A model generated the notes under the pieces. The model ran no database searches. It saw nothing but the letters and a program-made list of their open reading frames with translations, and had not been told where the DNA came from. This document shows, piece by piece, positions 31,076 to 41,998 of a stretch of DNA of 64,000 nt. Source of the DNA: Pararge aegeria (taxonomy: Eukaryota > Arthropoda > Insecta > Lepidoptera > Nymphalidae); the NCBI RefSeq assembly GCF_905163445.1, contig NC_053193.1, positions 5,456,001 to 5,520,000 of the forward strand, in the 5' to 3' direction. The translations under genes were made by a program, and so were the position numbers. How positions within the stretch are numbered: position 1 is the stretch's first letter; each line of letters begins with the position of its first letter.

Positions 31076-32290
31076 AGAAAAGACCAAGACCAAGATGTCA
31101 TTCGATATATCTAAAATTATTGCCATCCATTCTCACTATGTTTTTTGTGGAAAAGAATAGTGCTGTTTTCTGTTGTAGAACTGTCAATTTAGTTTAAATC
31201 TTTCTGTCCTACCTGAAAATGTACCATTGCTTACATAATATAAAAAAAATAGTAGCTGGATAAACTACTTTTTGGTGTATCAAAAAACGAAAATACCGAG
31301 TAAACATCTTGACTCGAATTGGGGTCTTCTGAATTTTTCTGGTTTACCTTCGTATTCTATATTAACAGTTTTTCATTTCCTGAAAACACGGATAAAATGA
31401 GGTTTTCTGAACGCATTCGAATTCCTCGAACTCTTTATGTCATTAAAAACTTTGCAACCCTTTCCGAGATACAGATTATTTATATACATATAATACAGGA
31501 AGTGCATTTTCCGCAGCGGTGAAGTGGCATCAATACATGCATAGTAACACCATTACCACGTAACAAATTGAATCTCACACTACTTAAATATTTGGTAACC
31601 ATGACGTAGAATCTTGCTGCCGGAGTTTTTCAATACTTCTGTTGACGAATTAATTGATTGGCTGTTGACATTTAACGTTTGCACCCTGTATACTCTCTAA
31701 ATGCAAATATTGGCTCCGGGAATGACGAGTGTGCAAATAAAGAGCGTGAATTGCACCAAACTGTATTTTCGGTAACGTTTGTATCGGGTGTTTTTATGTT
31801 ATTACTTTAATGCTATCCACTTACTTTATTAACATCGAACTAAAAATTGTTACGTTGGTTTTTATAAGCTCTTTTTCAATAATACCAAAAACTGGTGAAG
31901 TGTGAGTTAGAGCCTCGCAGAGTTTCGCAATAAATATACCAAATAACGTGTCCTGAGGAACTTAGGCATTACATTTCAAGTTTCTTGGAAACGAAGCAGC
32001 TCTATTTCCCATATAATTTTTACTGAATTATACAGCGTTAAATATGCATAATAACTGTATAATCGATATAGTGCTAATCGAAACTACTCTAAATCTATTA
32101 TATTAAATAAACAGATTGAAATTTAGTCGTAGTACTTAAGCAGGTCTTTTTGTTAACTGAAAATAGTTATATCATGAAATTGTATGAAAAAAGAAAATAA
32201 ATGTAGGTGTTGTAGTTAAATAGGTCTTGACTGATTTTAGAAGAATATTTATTAGAAGAGAGGAGTATATATTTTTTCATTTAATCATTA
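31076..32290. other. Unassigned
   Basis: No repeat family or gene recognised. The frame at 31319-31522 (+) is background. Confidence 0.4.
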
Positions 32291-32404
32291 CTAGCGGATC
32301 TGCGCGACTTCGTCCGCGAATGAGTCGACTTAAAAAAATAGTCGTATATCCTATGTAAATGATTCCGAGATTCCAATATAAATAAAAAAAAAAAAAAAAA
32401 AAAA

Positions 32405-33812
32405 TTTAAATCTGTTTATTATAAATAAAAAAATACATGGTTGTTTAGATCTCAATTACATTACGCTAATCTTCATTATGGAAGATTTTTGCGCTTGAGA
32501 GGGTTGCACAAATACATATTGATTATTATATATTAGTTAATGTATAATGTAAAGAAAAAAAAAAAAAAAACAAAAGAAACATTTCTATAGTGATAATTAA
32601 TGGAATTTGTAGGAATGGTCTGGATGAACTTCCGCCTAGTAGTTTTTGCACGTACCCTGAATGTAATAACGTTTCAATTTGTTTTTGATTTGCTTCAGGT
32701 TTTTATTTTCAATTTCTTCTAGCAAAGGTCTAGGTAATTTTTCTAAAACACTAGGCAGGAGGTACTCCCATACCCTCTTTCCATAAACATTATTAAATGT
32801 GGGTGTTCTAAACATAGGTAGGTAGGTTAAATGACGTAAGTGCATAGGTCTAGCATTCTTGTCTAATTTGCAAATGTTGTTATGATACTGAGTTATTATT
32901 GCTAAATCCACTTTGTCATAAACTGACATCACATTACAATATTTAAAAAGCCCTTCGTAATTATTTTTATGTTTATATTTAATTTTTAATGGAACTATTG
33001 TTTTCAGTAATCTAAGTTGCAATTTATAAATGTTTTGCAGATGGGTTTTATAAGTTCTGCCATAACTAGAGATGCCATAGTTTATAATCGAATCTGCTAG
33101 TGACATATATAGCAATCGTAATGTTCTATAGGGCAACTTATTTTTAAGTATGCACATTTTCGCCAACACAGCTCTTAGTTTACAGCATACATAGTCGGTA
33201 TGCGGTCCCCAGTTAAATGAGTTATCAATCTTTAGTCCCAAGTATGTATGCTGTTTAACAATTTCAAGTACCTTACATGCGCATGACTCACGCCGTAGGT
33301 GCATGCAGTCATGCTCGTGAGCTTTAATGTTTGGAATAATGCATGTTTTTTTGTATGGGGAGTGAATGTACATAAGCTTTGTCTTCTCATAGTTTATGGC
33401 AAGCCCTACGTCATGCGCCCATTTACATAATCGATCGAAATCACTTTGTAACCTCTCTGTAGCTGTTACAATATCTTGGTGAGCTGTTATCAGGCAAGTA
33501 TCATCAGCAAATTGGTACACGGAGCTATTTTGGAAGATATTACACATATCGTTGGCATACACTAGGTACTCAGTTGGTCCTAGGATCGAGCCCTGGGCTG
33601 TGCCAAACGCAGTTGGGAGCAGATCACTGTATTCCCCGGCGATACAAACCGTGTTATACCTGTTGGTATGATAATTTTTAAACCATTCCAAAACCGGGCC
33701 CTGTATACCATTCTGCTGCAATTTATTATATAGTATGTTAAAATTTAAGGTATCAAAGGCCCTGCTAAAATCAATCATTACGACAATTACATGCTTTTTA
33801 TCGTTTAAAAAA
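32405..33812 (-). mobile_element. 5'-truncated LINE with intact RT C-terminal half
   Basis: Contains the 380-codon reverse-transcriptase frame. The open frame continues upstream of its first ATG (residues NDKKHVIVV) until about 33812, where Helitron sequence begins. This shows that the element was cut inside its RT domain, not that translation starts at the ATG. The 3' UTR (32405-32635) contains two long A-runs on the plus strand (about 32377-32400 and 32554-32571), so no normal poly-A tail is seen in the element's own orientation. Confidence 0.8.
32636..33778 (-). CDS. Non-LTR retrotransposon reverse transcriptase, C-terminal part
   Basis: 380 codons without a stop. Domains in order: RT motif A DFSRAFDTL at residues 3-11 (catalytic Asp present), motif B QGSILGP at 62-68, motif C FADDT at 90-94 (catalytic Asp pair present), the KTKLM stretch at 132-136, YLGLKIDNSFNW at 179-190 (palm end), then a thumb and C-terminal region ending with a long basic stretch. 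The layout fits the Jockey/CR1 superfamily. It lacks the apurinic endonuclease domain and the fingers of RT, so it cannot act alone. The absence of stops suggests fairly recent insertion. In a full element the enzyme would nick chromosomal DNA and copy its own RNA at the nick. Clade (CR1-like, Daphne-like or other) is not certain. Confidence 0.9.
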   Translation of the reverse strand: MIDFSRAFDTLNFNILYNKLQQNGIQGPVLEWFKNYHTNRYNTVCIAGEYSDLLPTAFGTAQGSILGPTEYLVYANDMCNIFQNSSVYQFADDTCLITAHQDIVTATERLQSDFDRLCKWAHDVGLAINYEKTKLMYIHSPYKKTCIIPNIKAHEHDCMHLRRESCACKVLEIVKQHTYLGLKIDNSFNWGPHTDYVCCKLRAVLAKMCILKNKLPYRTLRLLYMSLADSIINYGISSYGRTYKTHLQNIYKLQLRLLKTIVPLKIKYKHKNNYEGLFKYCNVMSVYDKVDLAIITQYHNNICKLDKNARPMHLRHLTYLPMFRTPTFNNVYGKRVWEYLLPSVLEKLPRPLLEEIENKNLKQIKNKLKRYYIQGTCKNY

Positions 33813-34039
33813 TGAATCCTAGCTTGATCAATTTATCGCCCCCAAGACCACCTGTATACTAAATTTCATGAAAATCGTTGGAGCCGATTACGGGATTCTA
33901 ATTATATATATATTTATCGATAAAACACGAATAAAATGACATTTTCTTATAATTAATCCTAGCTAGATAGATTTATCGCCCCCCAACCCCAAGTATTAGA
34001 TTTCATATATACTAGAATTGCTCGTTTAAAGATATAAGA

Positions 34040-34784
34040 TTATAATATACAAAGGAGTTTAGTTTCTTATGTTTCTTGCCAGATTCTTAATTTTCAGAAT
34101 CTGCACTTAAGCCGGCGTTAGGTTCATAATGTATGATTTGTATGACTCATTAACATAAGACGTTTCAAAATGGCCTGTGAGTTAAGCATAATTAATATTT
34201 TACTGTGCTAAATTGTATGGTAGACCGCAACTAGATCAAAAAAAATAAGCAAACTATGAAAGTAGGAAGTAATAACCGCACTCTAAAAATAGTTCGCATG
34301 ATTCAATCCCTGTAACTCAAATGAAACGATAATGAAAGAATCGTGAAAGCCAGAGTTCACGAACAGTTGGTAAATACGACTAGAATGTGTGTTTGAAGAA
34401 TCTGTTTAGAAATCTCTCCGATTTTTATTTTTCCGAACCGTTTCCAACTATGTTTGATGACAGCGCTGCATCACGAATGCCTGCAAACAGATTTATTCGT
34501 GTGTATACTCCATTATTTCCATAGCTCCGCTGCAATTGTTTGAACGTTTGGATATGGTACAGGAATGTTTTGTGAAAAGAAATATTTATTTTATTTTTTT
34601 ATTTTATTCCGTACCAAAACATAAATAACAATGAATATAAAGAAAACAGGACTTAATCAATGATAGCTTGTGTTTGAAGACAGTTCTTAAGAAAAAAAAA
34701 GAGAATGCTGCGTAAATAAGTAGGAACATGAAGCTTGATTACTATATCTCTTACCTACTAGTTAATTCAATGATGTGTTAAATG
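34040..34784. other. Unassigned
   Basis: No feature recognised. Confidence 0.4.
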
Positions 34785-35075
34785 AATTATGCTCTGTTCA
34801 GTGTTCAGTTCACGGTCTTCTGCCGGTGACTGGTTTGATGACAGCCGTCCACATAATGGGGGATATCTAATGCTTCGTTGTATGTGCAGGTTCACCATTC
34901 ATACCTTGGAACCCCAGCGTCCATCGGTTTTCCTTTGTCACTTTAGCTTCACAACACATTGGGCTTTGCCCTGTAAATCTAGTTCTTCTACAAACCTTCT
35001 CATTTTTAATTCGATCATGTAAAGATACTTTGAGCATAGATCTCTCCATCGCTCGCTAAGTGACCCTCAGTTTTC
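34785..35075 (-). mobile_element. RTE-type LINE fragment
   Basis: GGAACCCCAGCGTCCATCGG, TTAGCTTCACAACACATTGGGC, CTAGTTCTTCTACAAACCTTCTCATTTTTAATTCGATCATGTAAAGATAC, ATCTCTCCATCGCTCGC correspond to 62765-62935. The frames are broken. Confidence 0.65.
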
Positions 35076-35879
35076 TTATTAAATCCATAGCTAGCAACTT
35101 TGTTGTCTAGCAATAATTCACCATAGTATGAAAGTTTTTATTTTTAAATAAAACCCAACCCTTTGATTAAATATAAAAAAAATTAAAGAACGTATTTATA
35201 TAAATTGAAAGGGCTGAGGACGATGTTCTTACAACAAGGACGGCGGGTTAAGTGAAAACAAAATTGCGGGCCAAATCGTTTCAACAGGAAAAGTTTGTAA
35301 AAATAGCTGTACTAGGATATTTTATAAACCACAATTTTGTTATGGAAAAGTTATGGGCTCTGTGTAAAAAAAACAGGTTATAGAAAGACTGTCCAAGGAA
35401 CTAAAATTAGAAATAAAATAAAATAAAATAGTTTATTTTGGTATAAAAGAAAGTTGGATCAATATGTTGCTGAAGTCTTCTTTTAAGAGTGTGTTTACTA
35501 CACCTGTTCTCAAAAGACTCCGCTCTTCCGTTAAAATTAAAATAAACTTAACAAATTACAATAAAAGGAAGGTAAGTATACAAGAAAAACAAATATACGA
35601 TGATTTACAAAAGGACAGACATGTTATGCAGAAGATAAGTTGTTTACAAAAATTACAACCTATTTAAATATTACTAGAACATTATTTGTACAAGACACAC
35701 TCGTGTGTCATATGTCTCGCTTTAAATGGCAACAAAAATTTAAGCTGTGTTTGATATAGGGACAGCAAATTCAGACGCCACTATGATTTCATAGAGAACA
35801 GTAAAAAATTACAAGACGATGTCGGTAAAATACATTATGAAACTTATTACTGCATATAAAAAATAAAAATAAATTAGGA
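35076..35879. other. Unassigned
   Basis: The frame at 35464-35667 (+) is followed within it by a good donor (GGAAG|GTAAGTAT at about 35571) but lacks family resemblance or an acceptor. Confidence 0.35.
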
Positions 35880-36090
35880 AGCGTCGATAGCTCAGTGGTT
35901 AGGAGCTCGATTCAGTGAAGGAAAACATCCTGAGGAAACCTGCATACCTGAGAGCTCTCCACGATGTTCTCGAAGGTGTGTGGAGTCCACAAATCCGCAC
36001 TGAGCCAGCGTAGTGGGCCTTTACCCCTTCTCATTGTGGGAGGTGACCCGTCGGCCGGTAACGGGTCGATATGATGATGATGATTATAAA
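35880..36090 (+). mobile_element. SINE-B copy with internal deletion of the B box
   Basis: Head GCGTCGATAGCTCAGTGGTTAGGAGCTCGA runs straight into TTCAGTGAAGGAAAACATCC, so the B-box segment and about 60 bp after it are missing. The rest is well preserved (GAGGAAACCTGCATACCTGAGAG, GAGCCAGCGTAGTGGGCC, GGTAACGGGTCGATATGATGATGATGATTA). Confidence 0.8.
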
Positions 36091-36699
36091 ATTAGCCTAC
36101 AAATAGTAATGCTTGCTGTCGAAGAATAACTATTATTAAAAAGACATTACACTTACTCACTGTGTAGAAATCATATATACAATAATCACGACATGTTTGT
36201 TTTTTATGGATATTGATGTTGCTTGTGTTCAAACTTCAATCTACAGGTGTCACGTGATTCCGTTAATATACGAGTAGCTAGTAAAGTTGTCGTCATAAAA
36301 ATGTTATGCATGTGAGAAGCTAAATATGTCTTTATTCATAATACCATTGTTCCTTAGCTCGATAAAAATATTGTCAAGGCACGGGTTTCTTTCGTAAAAA
36401 CGCATGAGCATTGTGCTTTATAAAGCGTTTAAAAATGAACTAAATATGCATGGTCGGGTTGGTTATGTTTTTGTATAATATAATAGAAACATGAATATTC
36501 TTACTAAAAATAAGAGATTTTCGGTAATTTTAATAGCTTTTTCGGACGTTTATCTCGAACACAATATTGCTTTTTTTATATTTTTTTTTTTGAGTTGAAA
36601 ACTTCTTTAGCCAGGTTGAGCAAATTTTGCGATGGGGAGAACTTATGGGTTCTCGTCACTAATTATCTTGCGTTTGCGCCAGACCAGCAAACTAATCAA
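36091..36699. other. Unassigned
   Basis: A T-rich run at 36570-36592. No recognised feature. Confidence 0.4.
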
Positions 36700-37215
36700 A
36701 TTAGTAGGTAACTACTTTCTGACTGCATTTTTTGCATACAATTTTTTGTAAAATAAGATCTTAAAATCGCTTTTATTTGATATCCATATAGATGGAGTTG
36801 TGAAAAAAAAGTGTAATTTACAATTTTGGGGTGGTGGTCATCTTGGATTTGAAATTCATCATAGTGTATATAGTACTCTACTGATTAAGCACTTTCATTT
36901 GATACCCATATTGAGGTGGTTGTGAAAAAAAATCAGATCTGCCATTTTGTGGCGGCGGCCATCTTAGACCGATTTTCATTAAACATAGCTGAGAACACAC
37001 CCAACTGATTTAACTTTCAAACAAAAAACAAAATCACAATCGCTTCAGGAGTCACAATACCACAGACAGACAGACATATACACACTAACACACAAACGTC
37101 AAACTGAAAACTTTTTCTTATACTACATTTTTTATGATACATTTTTATTTCTTTAGGAGCACCATAAAAACCGATGGTTTTGCACTTACTATCAGGGTTC
37201 GTCAGGTATAACTAT
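36700..37215 (+). repeat. Dispersed repeat with 122-bp tandem duplication
   Basis: ATTTGATATCCATAT...GTTGTGAAAAAAAA...GGTCATCTTGGA (36775-36896) and ATTTGATACCCATAT...GTTGTGAAAAAAAA...GGCCATCTTAGA (36897-37019) are two diverged units in direct tandem. A CAGACAGACAGACATATACACAC run follows (about 37061-37083). The whole resembles a dispersed insect repeat with the same CAGACAGACAG ending. Origin unclear. Confidence 0.65.
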
Positions 37216-37365
37216 AAAAATAAAGTTAACCGGTAGAAATCATCACGTAATTAGAAGGCGTTAAGCCACTACAAGGCGTAGTTCGGGTATCATTGAATGG
37301 AACTTTGTCTGATGGTCACACATGTTTTTTTATACTAAACTCAATTATGCTTGAAATAGGTATAA

Positions 37366-37595
37366 AATAAATAAATATACTACGACAATACACACATCGC
37401 CATCCAGCCCTAAAAGTAAGCGTAAATATTTTTATAAATAATATACATAAATACTTATCATATACGGATAAACAACCCAGACCCTGAAAAACATTAATGT
37501 TCATAACACAAACGTGATCCAGTTGTTATAAAACGAACTCACGGCCATGGACTCAGAAAGCAGGGTCGCTGCCCACTGCGCCAGTCGGGCGTCCA
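37366..37595 (-). mobile_element. SINE-A copy
   Basis: AAATATACTACGACAATACAC to CCCACTGCGCCAGTCGGGC, with a deletion after GTAAGCGTA and a mutated B box (AAACGAACTCACGG). Confidence 0.82.
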
Positions 37596-39199
37596 AAGAT
37601 ATCCCTAGGTGCTTTGATTGATAAAAAGAGCCGACAATGTAACATGGTAAAAAAGAATCCGTGTCAAATTAAAAAAATCGTTAAAATTATTTCCCGTATA
37701 CATTTCCATTTAAGTTTATAAATGGGAAAAATTTGAAATAAACTTTAAAGCCATGTCTACTTTCCAATTAAACCTACAGGTAGAAATTTTATTCGTGAGC
37801 ATTGAACATTTCAAACACCTTAAATATTAAATTTTTCATTAATTTGGACGGTCGATAACCTTTATATAGTGCACCCACTTGTCGTTTTTACTTTTCGCTT
37901 TGATTGAAATCACTATGTGTTTCACTTGTACGTAGTGTAGTAAAAATTAAATTCACTTCGTACACAAAAAAATCACTTGCTTTTTGCCCCAGCAAGGAAT
38001 CCGGCAATTAACCTCTGGAGCGTTTTAGCTTCTGGAATGTTCATAAATAAATTTTTCATTTGCATATTATTATACGGCTTGGTATTTTTTTTAAGTTCCA
38101 CACGGTTTTATTTTAGTTCACTTCACTGCTATTTATGAGTCGAATTGTAGAAAATGCAATATAAATTTTAAGTTTGGAATGTTGGTAATAGGCTAAGAAG
38201 TGGCAACAAATTTTAACAGGTCTAACGCAAAGGAGCACTCTTTGGCCTTTAGAGAGAGAAGATATAATATATTCGATTCCTGCCAGATCACATATTTTTG
38301 AATTTTTATGTGTTTATTAGTTCACATCTAGTGGTGAGATTTGGATGCGACCATCGACCAAGATAGTTACCATCTTGTAAATTAATGATCGTCCCGTAGA
38401 CACATACAGAGCGTTTACCGCCGCATCTGCATATCGGACAAATACAACATTTTACAAAAGAAGCTTTTTTGTTTTTATATCAATAAAACTTCTTTTGTGT
38501 TAAATTTTACTTGTCGGTTACGATACGCTGGTAAATCCTCGAATTATAAAAGGGTTTAAATATTGTACCTATATGGGTTTTATAAGTGGCGTACGCCTTT
38601 TAGGTTTGCGCTTACTGCATTGTCGCAGTAGATATATAGATATAGTTAATATTAATAATTATAACAACGAATCGCGGTTTATAAAATAGAGTCCTTGTAA
38701 ACTCAAAAATAGTGTGTAAACACAGAAAAAATTTGAGCCTTCATTTCAGTCGATTAAGGGCTCCCGATCTAAAATATGGATTCACATAAAGGCCTATAGG
38801 GGCCGCACCGTGCCGTGAACGGGAACTTGGAATAGTTTTTTGCCTGCTCGGAGAACTGCTATAGAACACGGTCCTGATTTTTTTATAACAATTGTATCAA
38901 ACACGAGACTAGGGTTTTTCACGTCAAATGGGAATATTTCTGTATTATTTTAAATGTTATTGCCGACAAATGTAACTATTCTTGTAGATATTACGTTTGG
39001 TGCGTGATAACTATTATAATGTAATTTAGGAACACGGCTTGCTACTATCGCTAACAATAGTATGATTTTGATATCGTTAACGTTATTTTTTACAATTATA
39101 ATCCTTATTATTAAGACATCAAGGTACATCTTAACCGTAATCTATAGTTATAATAAAACTGTAACATTTAATATATTTTGAAAATTTTAACCGGGGGAT
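37596..39199. other. Unassigned; possible SINE head at 38220
   Basis: TTGGCCTTTAGAGAGAGAAGATATAATATATTCGATTCCTGCC (38241-38283) has a B-box-like TATTCGATTCC and may be an old tRNA-derived head. No other recognised feature. Confidence 0.35.
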
Positions 39200-39440
39200 G
39201 CTTTATAATCGATACTAAGTTCAAAACAGATTTTTATTTAATTTTTCTCTGTCTGTCTGTCCCGGACAGACGTCACGTGAAAACTACTGAACGGATTTAA
39301 ATAAAATTTAGTATACGGGTAGCTGGTATCCCGGGTCAACATATAGGATACTTTTTATTCCGATAAACAATAAGTTTCCTCCAGGAAATGGGCTGAAATT
39401 TTTTATCTCCGTTAAATTTGCACCAATTTTAATAATTCTT
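39200..39440 (+). mobile_element. Helitron-like interior fragment
   Basis: CTCTGTCTGTCTGTCCCGGACAGACGTCACGTGAAAACTACTGAACGG and ACATATAGGATACTTTTTATTCCG are words common in lepidopteran non-autonomous elements. No termini were found. GTCCCGGACAGACGTCACGTGA includes a short palindromic stretch. Confidence 0.4.
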
Positions 39441-39572
39441 TTTTTATTTAACAGTGTGTACTACCAAGCATGTTAATGAAGATCTGATGAATGTTTTTGG
39501 AGATCAAGAACATAATGCTTCACAGATAACACAGCAAGGCATATGGGACAACGATCGAATACATGCGTAACA

Positions 39573-40271
39573 TCCTACTAATATTATAAATGCGAAAGTT
39601 TGTGAGAATAACTTAGTATGGATGGATGGATGTATGTATGGATGGATATGTGGAAGAATGTTTGTTACGTTTTAACGTCACAACGAGTGAACTGATTTGG
39701 CTAAAATTTGGCAGATATACCTACAATATTGTCTGGAATAGCTCATAGGCTTTTTTTTATCGCGGAAAAGCAAACAGCCTCTACAGAATAGGAATAATAT
39801 CGCTATTTTGTCCGCATTTGTCTTTCTAAATCCGCGCTACGGAGTTTTCGATTGACGTGGTTTTTTGGATAGGCTATGGAGATATTATATGGAGATATTA
39901 TATTTTTAAGCTTTTAAATTTTGTTTGGTTGAACGCGCTCATCTCAGAAAATAGAAAATACTGTTTCTTTTTTTTTTTTTTGGAGTGGTAGTAACAATTA
40001 TGGCTATATAACATCATGCTACGACCCATAGCTACCTACTATCATTAATGAGAAATGTTGCAAAAACTGCAATAAATATATTTTTTGAGAGATTCTGATG
40101 CGTGCGATGCGTGAACGGTAAACGTTACGCCAAACGACGGAAGTATGTAGTAAGTATATCGGAATTGTCGGAGTAGTTGTTTCTTTAAAGGTCTATAAAA
40201 CAGTCCGCGACAACATACGACTATTTTTGAAAGTCGAATCATTCGCGGACGAAGTCGCGTGGGTTCGCTAG
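39573..40271 (+). mobile_element. Non-autonomous Helitron, apparently complete
   Basis: Starts TCCTACTAATATTATAAATG after host A (39572) and ends CGCGGACGAAGTCGCG-TGGGTTCGCTAG before host T (40272). The CGCGGAC/GTCGCG stem about 8 nt before CTAG is the expected 3' hairpin. Total 699 bp; a GGATGGATG/TGTATG microsatellite lies at 39618-39650 and a T-run at 39966-39980. No coding capacity. No target duplication, as expected of Helitrons. Confidence 0.75.
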
Positions 40272-40409
40272 TTTTAAAATAATACTGCTTTAAGCGTTAG
40301 TACTAAGCCTGGTATAGGCTGGGTCACGGCTGTACTATAAATCATAAACGGCGTAACGTTCCTCCTTTAAAGCAAGACAATAAAATTACGACATTTTTTA
40401 ATTTTATAA

Positions 40410-40570
40410 GCTGTTGCCGATGACTGCGTTAACTTTTAAAATTCCCACAGGAACTCTTATTTCCCCGGGATAAAATGTATCCTATAGCCATCTCCACAAT
40501 GTAATCTATTTCAATGCACAATTTCACTAAGATAAGTGGTCAAGCAATGTAACATATACCAGCAGCATTT
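40410..40570 (-). mobile_element. Helitron fragment
   Basis: TAAGCTGTTGCCGATGACTGCG, AAATTCCCACAGGAACTC, CCCCGGGATAAAATGTATCCTATAGCC: the 3' half of a Helitron in reverse orientation, degraded. Confidence 0.5.
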
Positions 40571-40699
40571 CCGTGGTCAATATTATGCTCTCAAATGCAC
40601 GGAAGTGATAATAGCAATTTTCTATTAAAACGTCAAAACCCCAATACCTAGTTTGTGTGAATTATTTATAAACATTAGAAAACATATAATCTTTTTTTT

Positions 40700-41010
40700 T
40701 ATTTTACTGTAAGTTAGCCCTTGACTGCGATCGAAACTACTGGTAAGTGAAAGAAGATAAGATGGTAACAGGCTAACCTGTTATAGTTATGACAGCTATA
40801 TTAAACCTAACCTAATAGGTTTCTACGCAACATCGTACCGAAATGCTTAATCGTTTAGCGGCACGTGTTTGTCGGTACGGTAGTATCTATATTCCCGCCA
40901 GAAGCCTGGCCCAGAGCCAAAAAACAGGAATTATAAATTCCCCTTGCCGGACATCGAGCCCGGGAACTCCAACTTAAAACCACAACACCATCGCCAGGGA
41001 AGTTGTCAAA
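40700..41010 (-). mobile_element. SINE-C copy, nearly full length
   Basis: Tail at left (AGTTAGCCCTTGACTGCGATC), then AAGATGGTAACAGGCTAACCTG, TTTCTACGCAACATCGTACCG, GCGGCACGTGTTTGTCGGTACGG, AATTATAAATTCCCCTTGCCGG. Reversed head at right (B-box region CATCGAGCCCGGGAAC; A-box region CACCATCGCCAGGGAAG). Confidence 0.8.
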
Positions 41011-41745
41011 TCATCAATCACACACCACTTACTCTCAGACTATAAAATAAAGTTGTCAAGTGTTCCGATTTAAATACATTTCAGCGATTTTGCGATTTTA
41101 AATTTTATTTGCCGGGGGTAATGAAGTGTGCTTTGTCGCTCGCAAGAAATCTTTTAAAGGTTTATTGTTCAGAATGGAGTTTAAAGTGAGACATTTTTAA
41201 TATTCGCCGAGCACTGTAATATTTTCACCCGAGTGTTAAAAATATTCCTCTATTATAACGATTATGACTTGGTTCTAAATATAGTCATTCTTTTGTTATT
41301 ATTTTTTTATCGTCTCAGGTAATTCAGGTTAAATAAAACACATATTTATCTTTACAAAATAAGATACAATAACAGAGCTAGAGACAACAAGACAATCTCT
41401 TAAATATAAGTATATCAATATTAAAAAAACGTAGCTAAAATAGGATATTTTTTACATAGTGAAGTTTTTGTTTTTCTTTTCAGGTTAGCAATCTTTCGTT
41501 ACATTTTTGTCGAAAACATTTCATAAATATATAAAAAATGTGTGCGTAACCCCGACAGGAATGAAGTTCTATTCTCTGGGATCCCAAGTCACATTTTTTT
41601 TTACAGTTTTTCTTGGTTTTTGATGAAACAATAATATTAGACGCATCCAAAGGACTCACATGGAAGGTACACAATAGGGTACATATTGCTTTTTCCTTAT
41701 GTGAAGGTATTGACCGGTTATTTTCTTGTAAAAAAAGTCATCAAT
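41011..41745. other. Unassigned; two juxtaposed splice-like junctions
   Basis: TTATTTTTTTATCGTCTCAG|GTAATT at 41318/41319 has a strong pyrimidine tract followed by a weaker donor, and TTTTTGTTTTTCTTTTCAG|GTTAGC at 41483/41484 is similar. Both are weaker than the 18.636-kb site. Otherwise not recognised. Confidence 0.3.
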
Positions 41746-41998
41746 GTCTGCCGATTGGCGCAGTGGGCAGCTACCCTGCTTTCTGACTCCAAGGCTGTGG
41801 TTCGATTCCCATAACTGGAAAAGGTTTATGTGATGAACATAAATGTGTTTCAGTTTCTGGTTTATAATAGTACAAGTATTTATGTATATTATTCATAAAA
41901 AATATTCCTCTAACGCAATGTGCCTATAACGCAAGCTACACTTACTTTGGGGAGAAAATGCGCTGTGTGTATTGTCGTAGTATATTTCTTATTTATCA
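41746..41998 (+). mobile_element. SINE-A copy with intact pol III boxes
   Basis: A box TGGCGCAGTGG at 41756-41766 and B box GGTTCGATTCC at 41799-41809, at tRNA-like spacing. The body follows, through GATGAACATAAATGTG, ATTCATAAAAAATATTCC and TTGTCGTAGTATATTTC. The boxes match consensus, so RNA polymerase III transcription is possible in principle. Confidence 0.88.

Larger units (their letters stand above)
32291..34039 (-). mobile_element. Helitron interrupted by a LINE
   Basis: On the minus strand it starts TCTTATATCTTTAAACGAGC (host junction at 34039/34040). It contains the motif GGCGATAAATCTATCTAGC twice, offset about 140 bp (33815 and 33955), and AAAATCGTTGGAGCCGATTACGGGATTC. It ends at 32291 with CGCGGACGAAGTCGCG hairpin sequence and CTAG|T. 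The internal 32405-33812 is a LINE. The 3' end matches the last about 45 bp of 39573-40271. Confidence 0.6.

Noticed and set aside
35464..35571. Exon ending at AAG|GTAAGT
   Set aside because: A single good donor only; the peptide shows no family resemblance and no acceptor or start context was convincing.
41746..41830. tRNA gene
   Set aside because: A and B boxes are good, but the sequence does not fold into a full cloverleaf and continues into the SINE-A body; the same holds for all tRNA-like heads seen.
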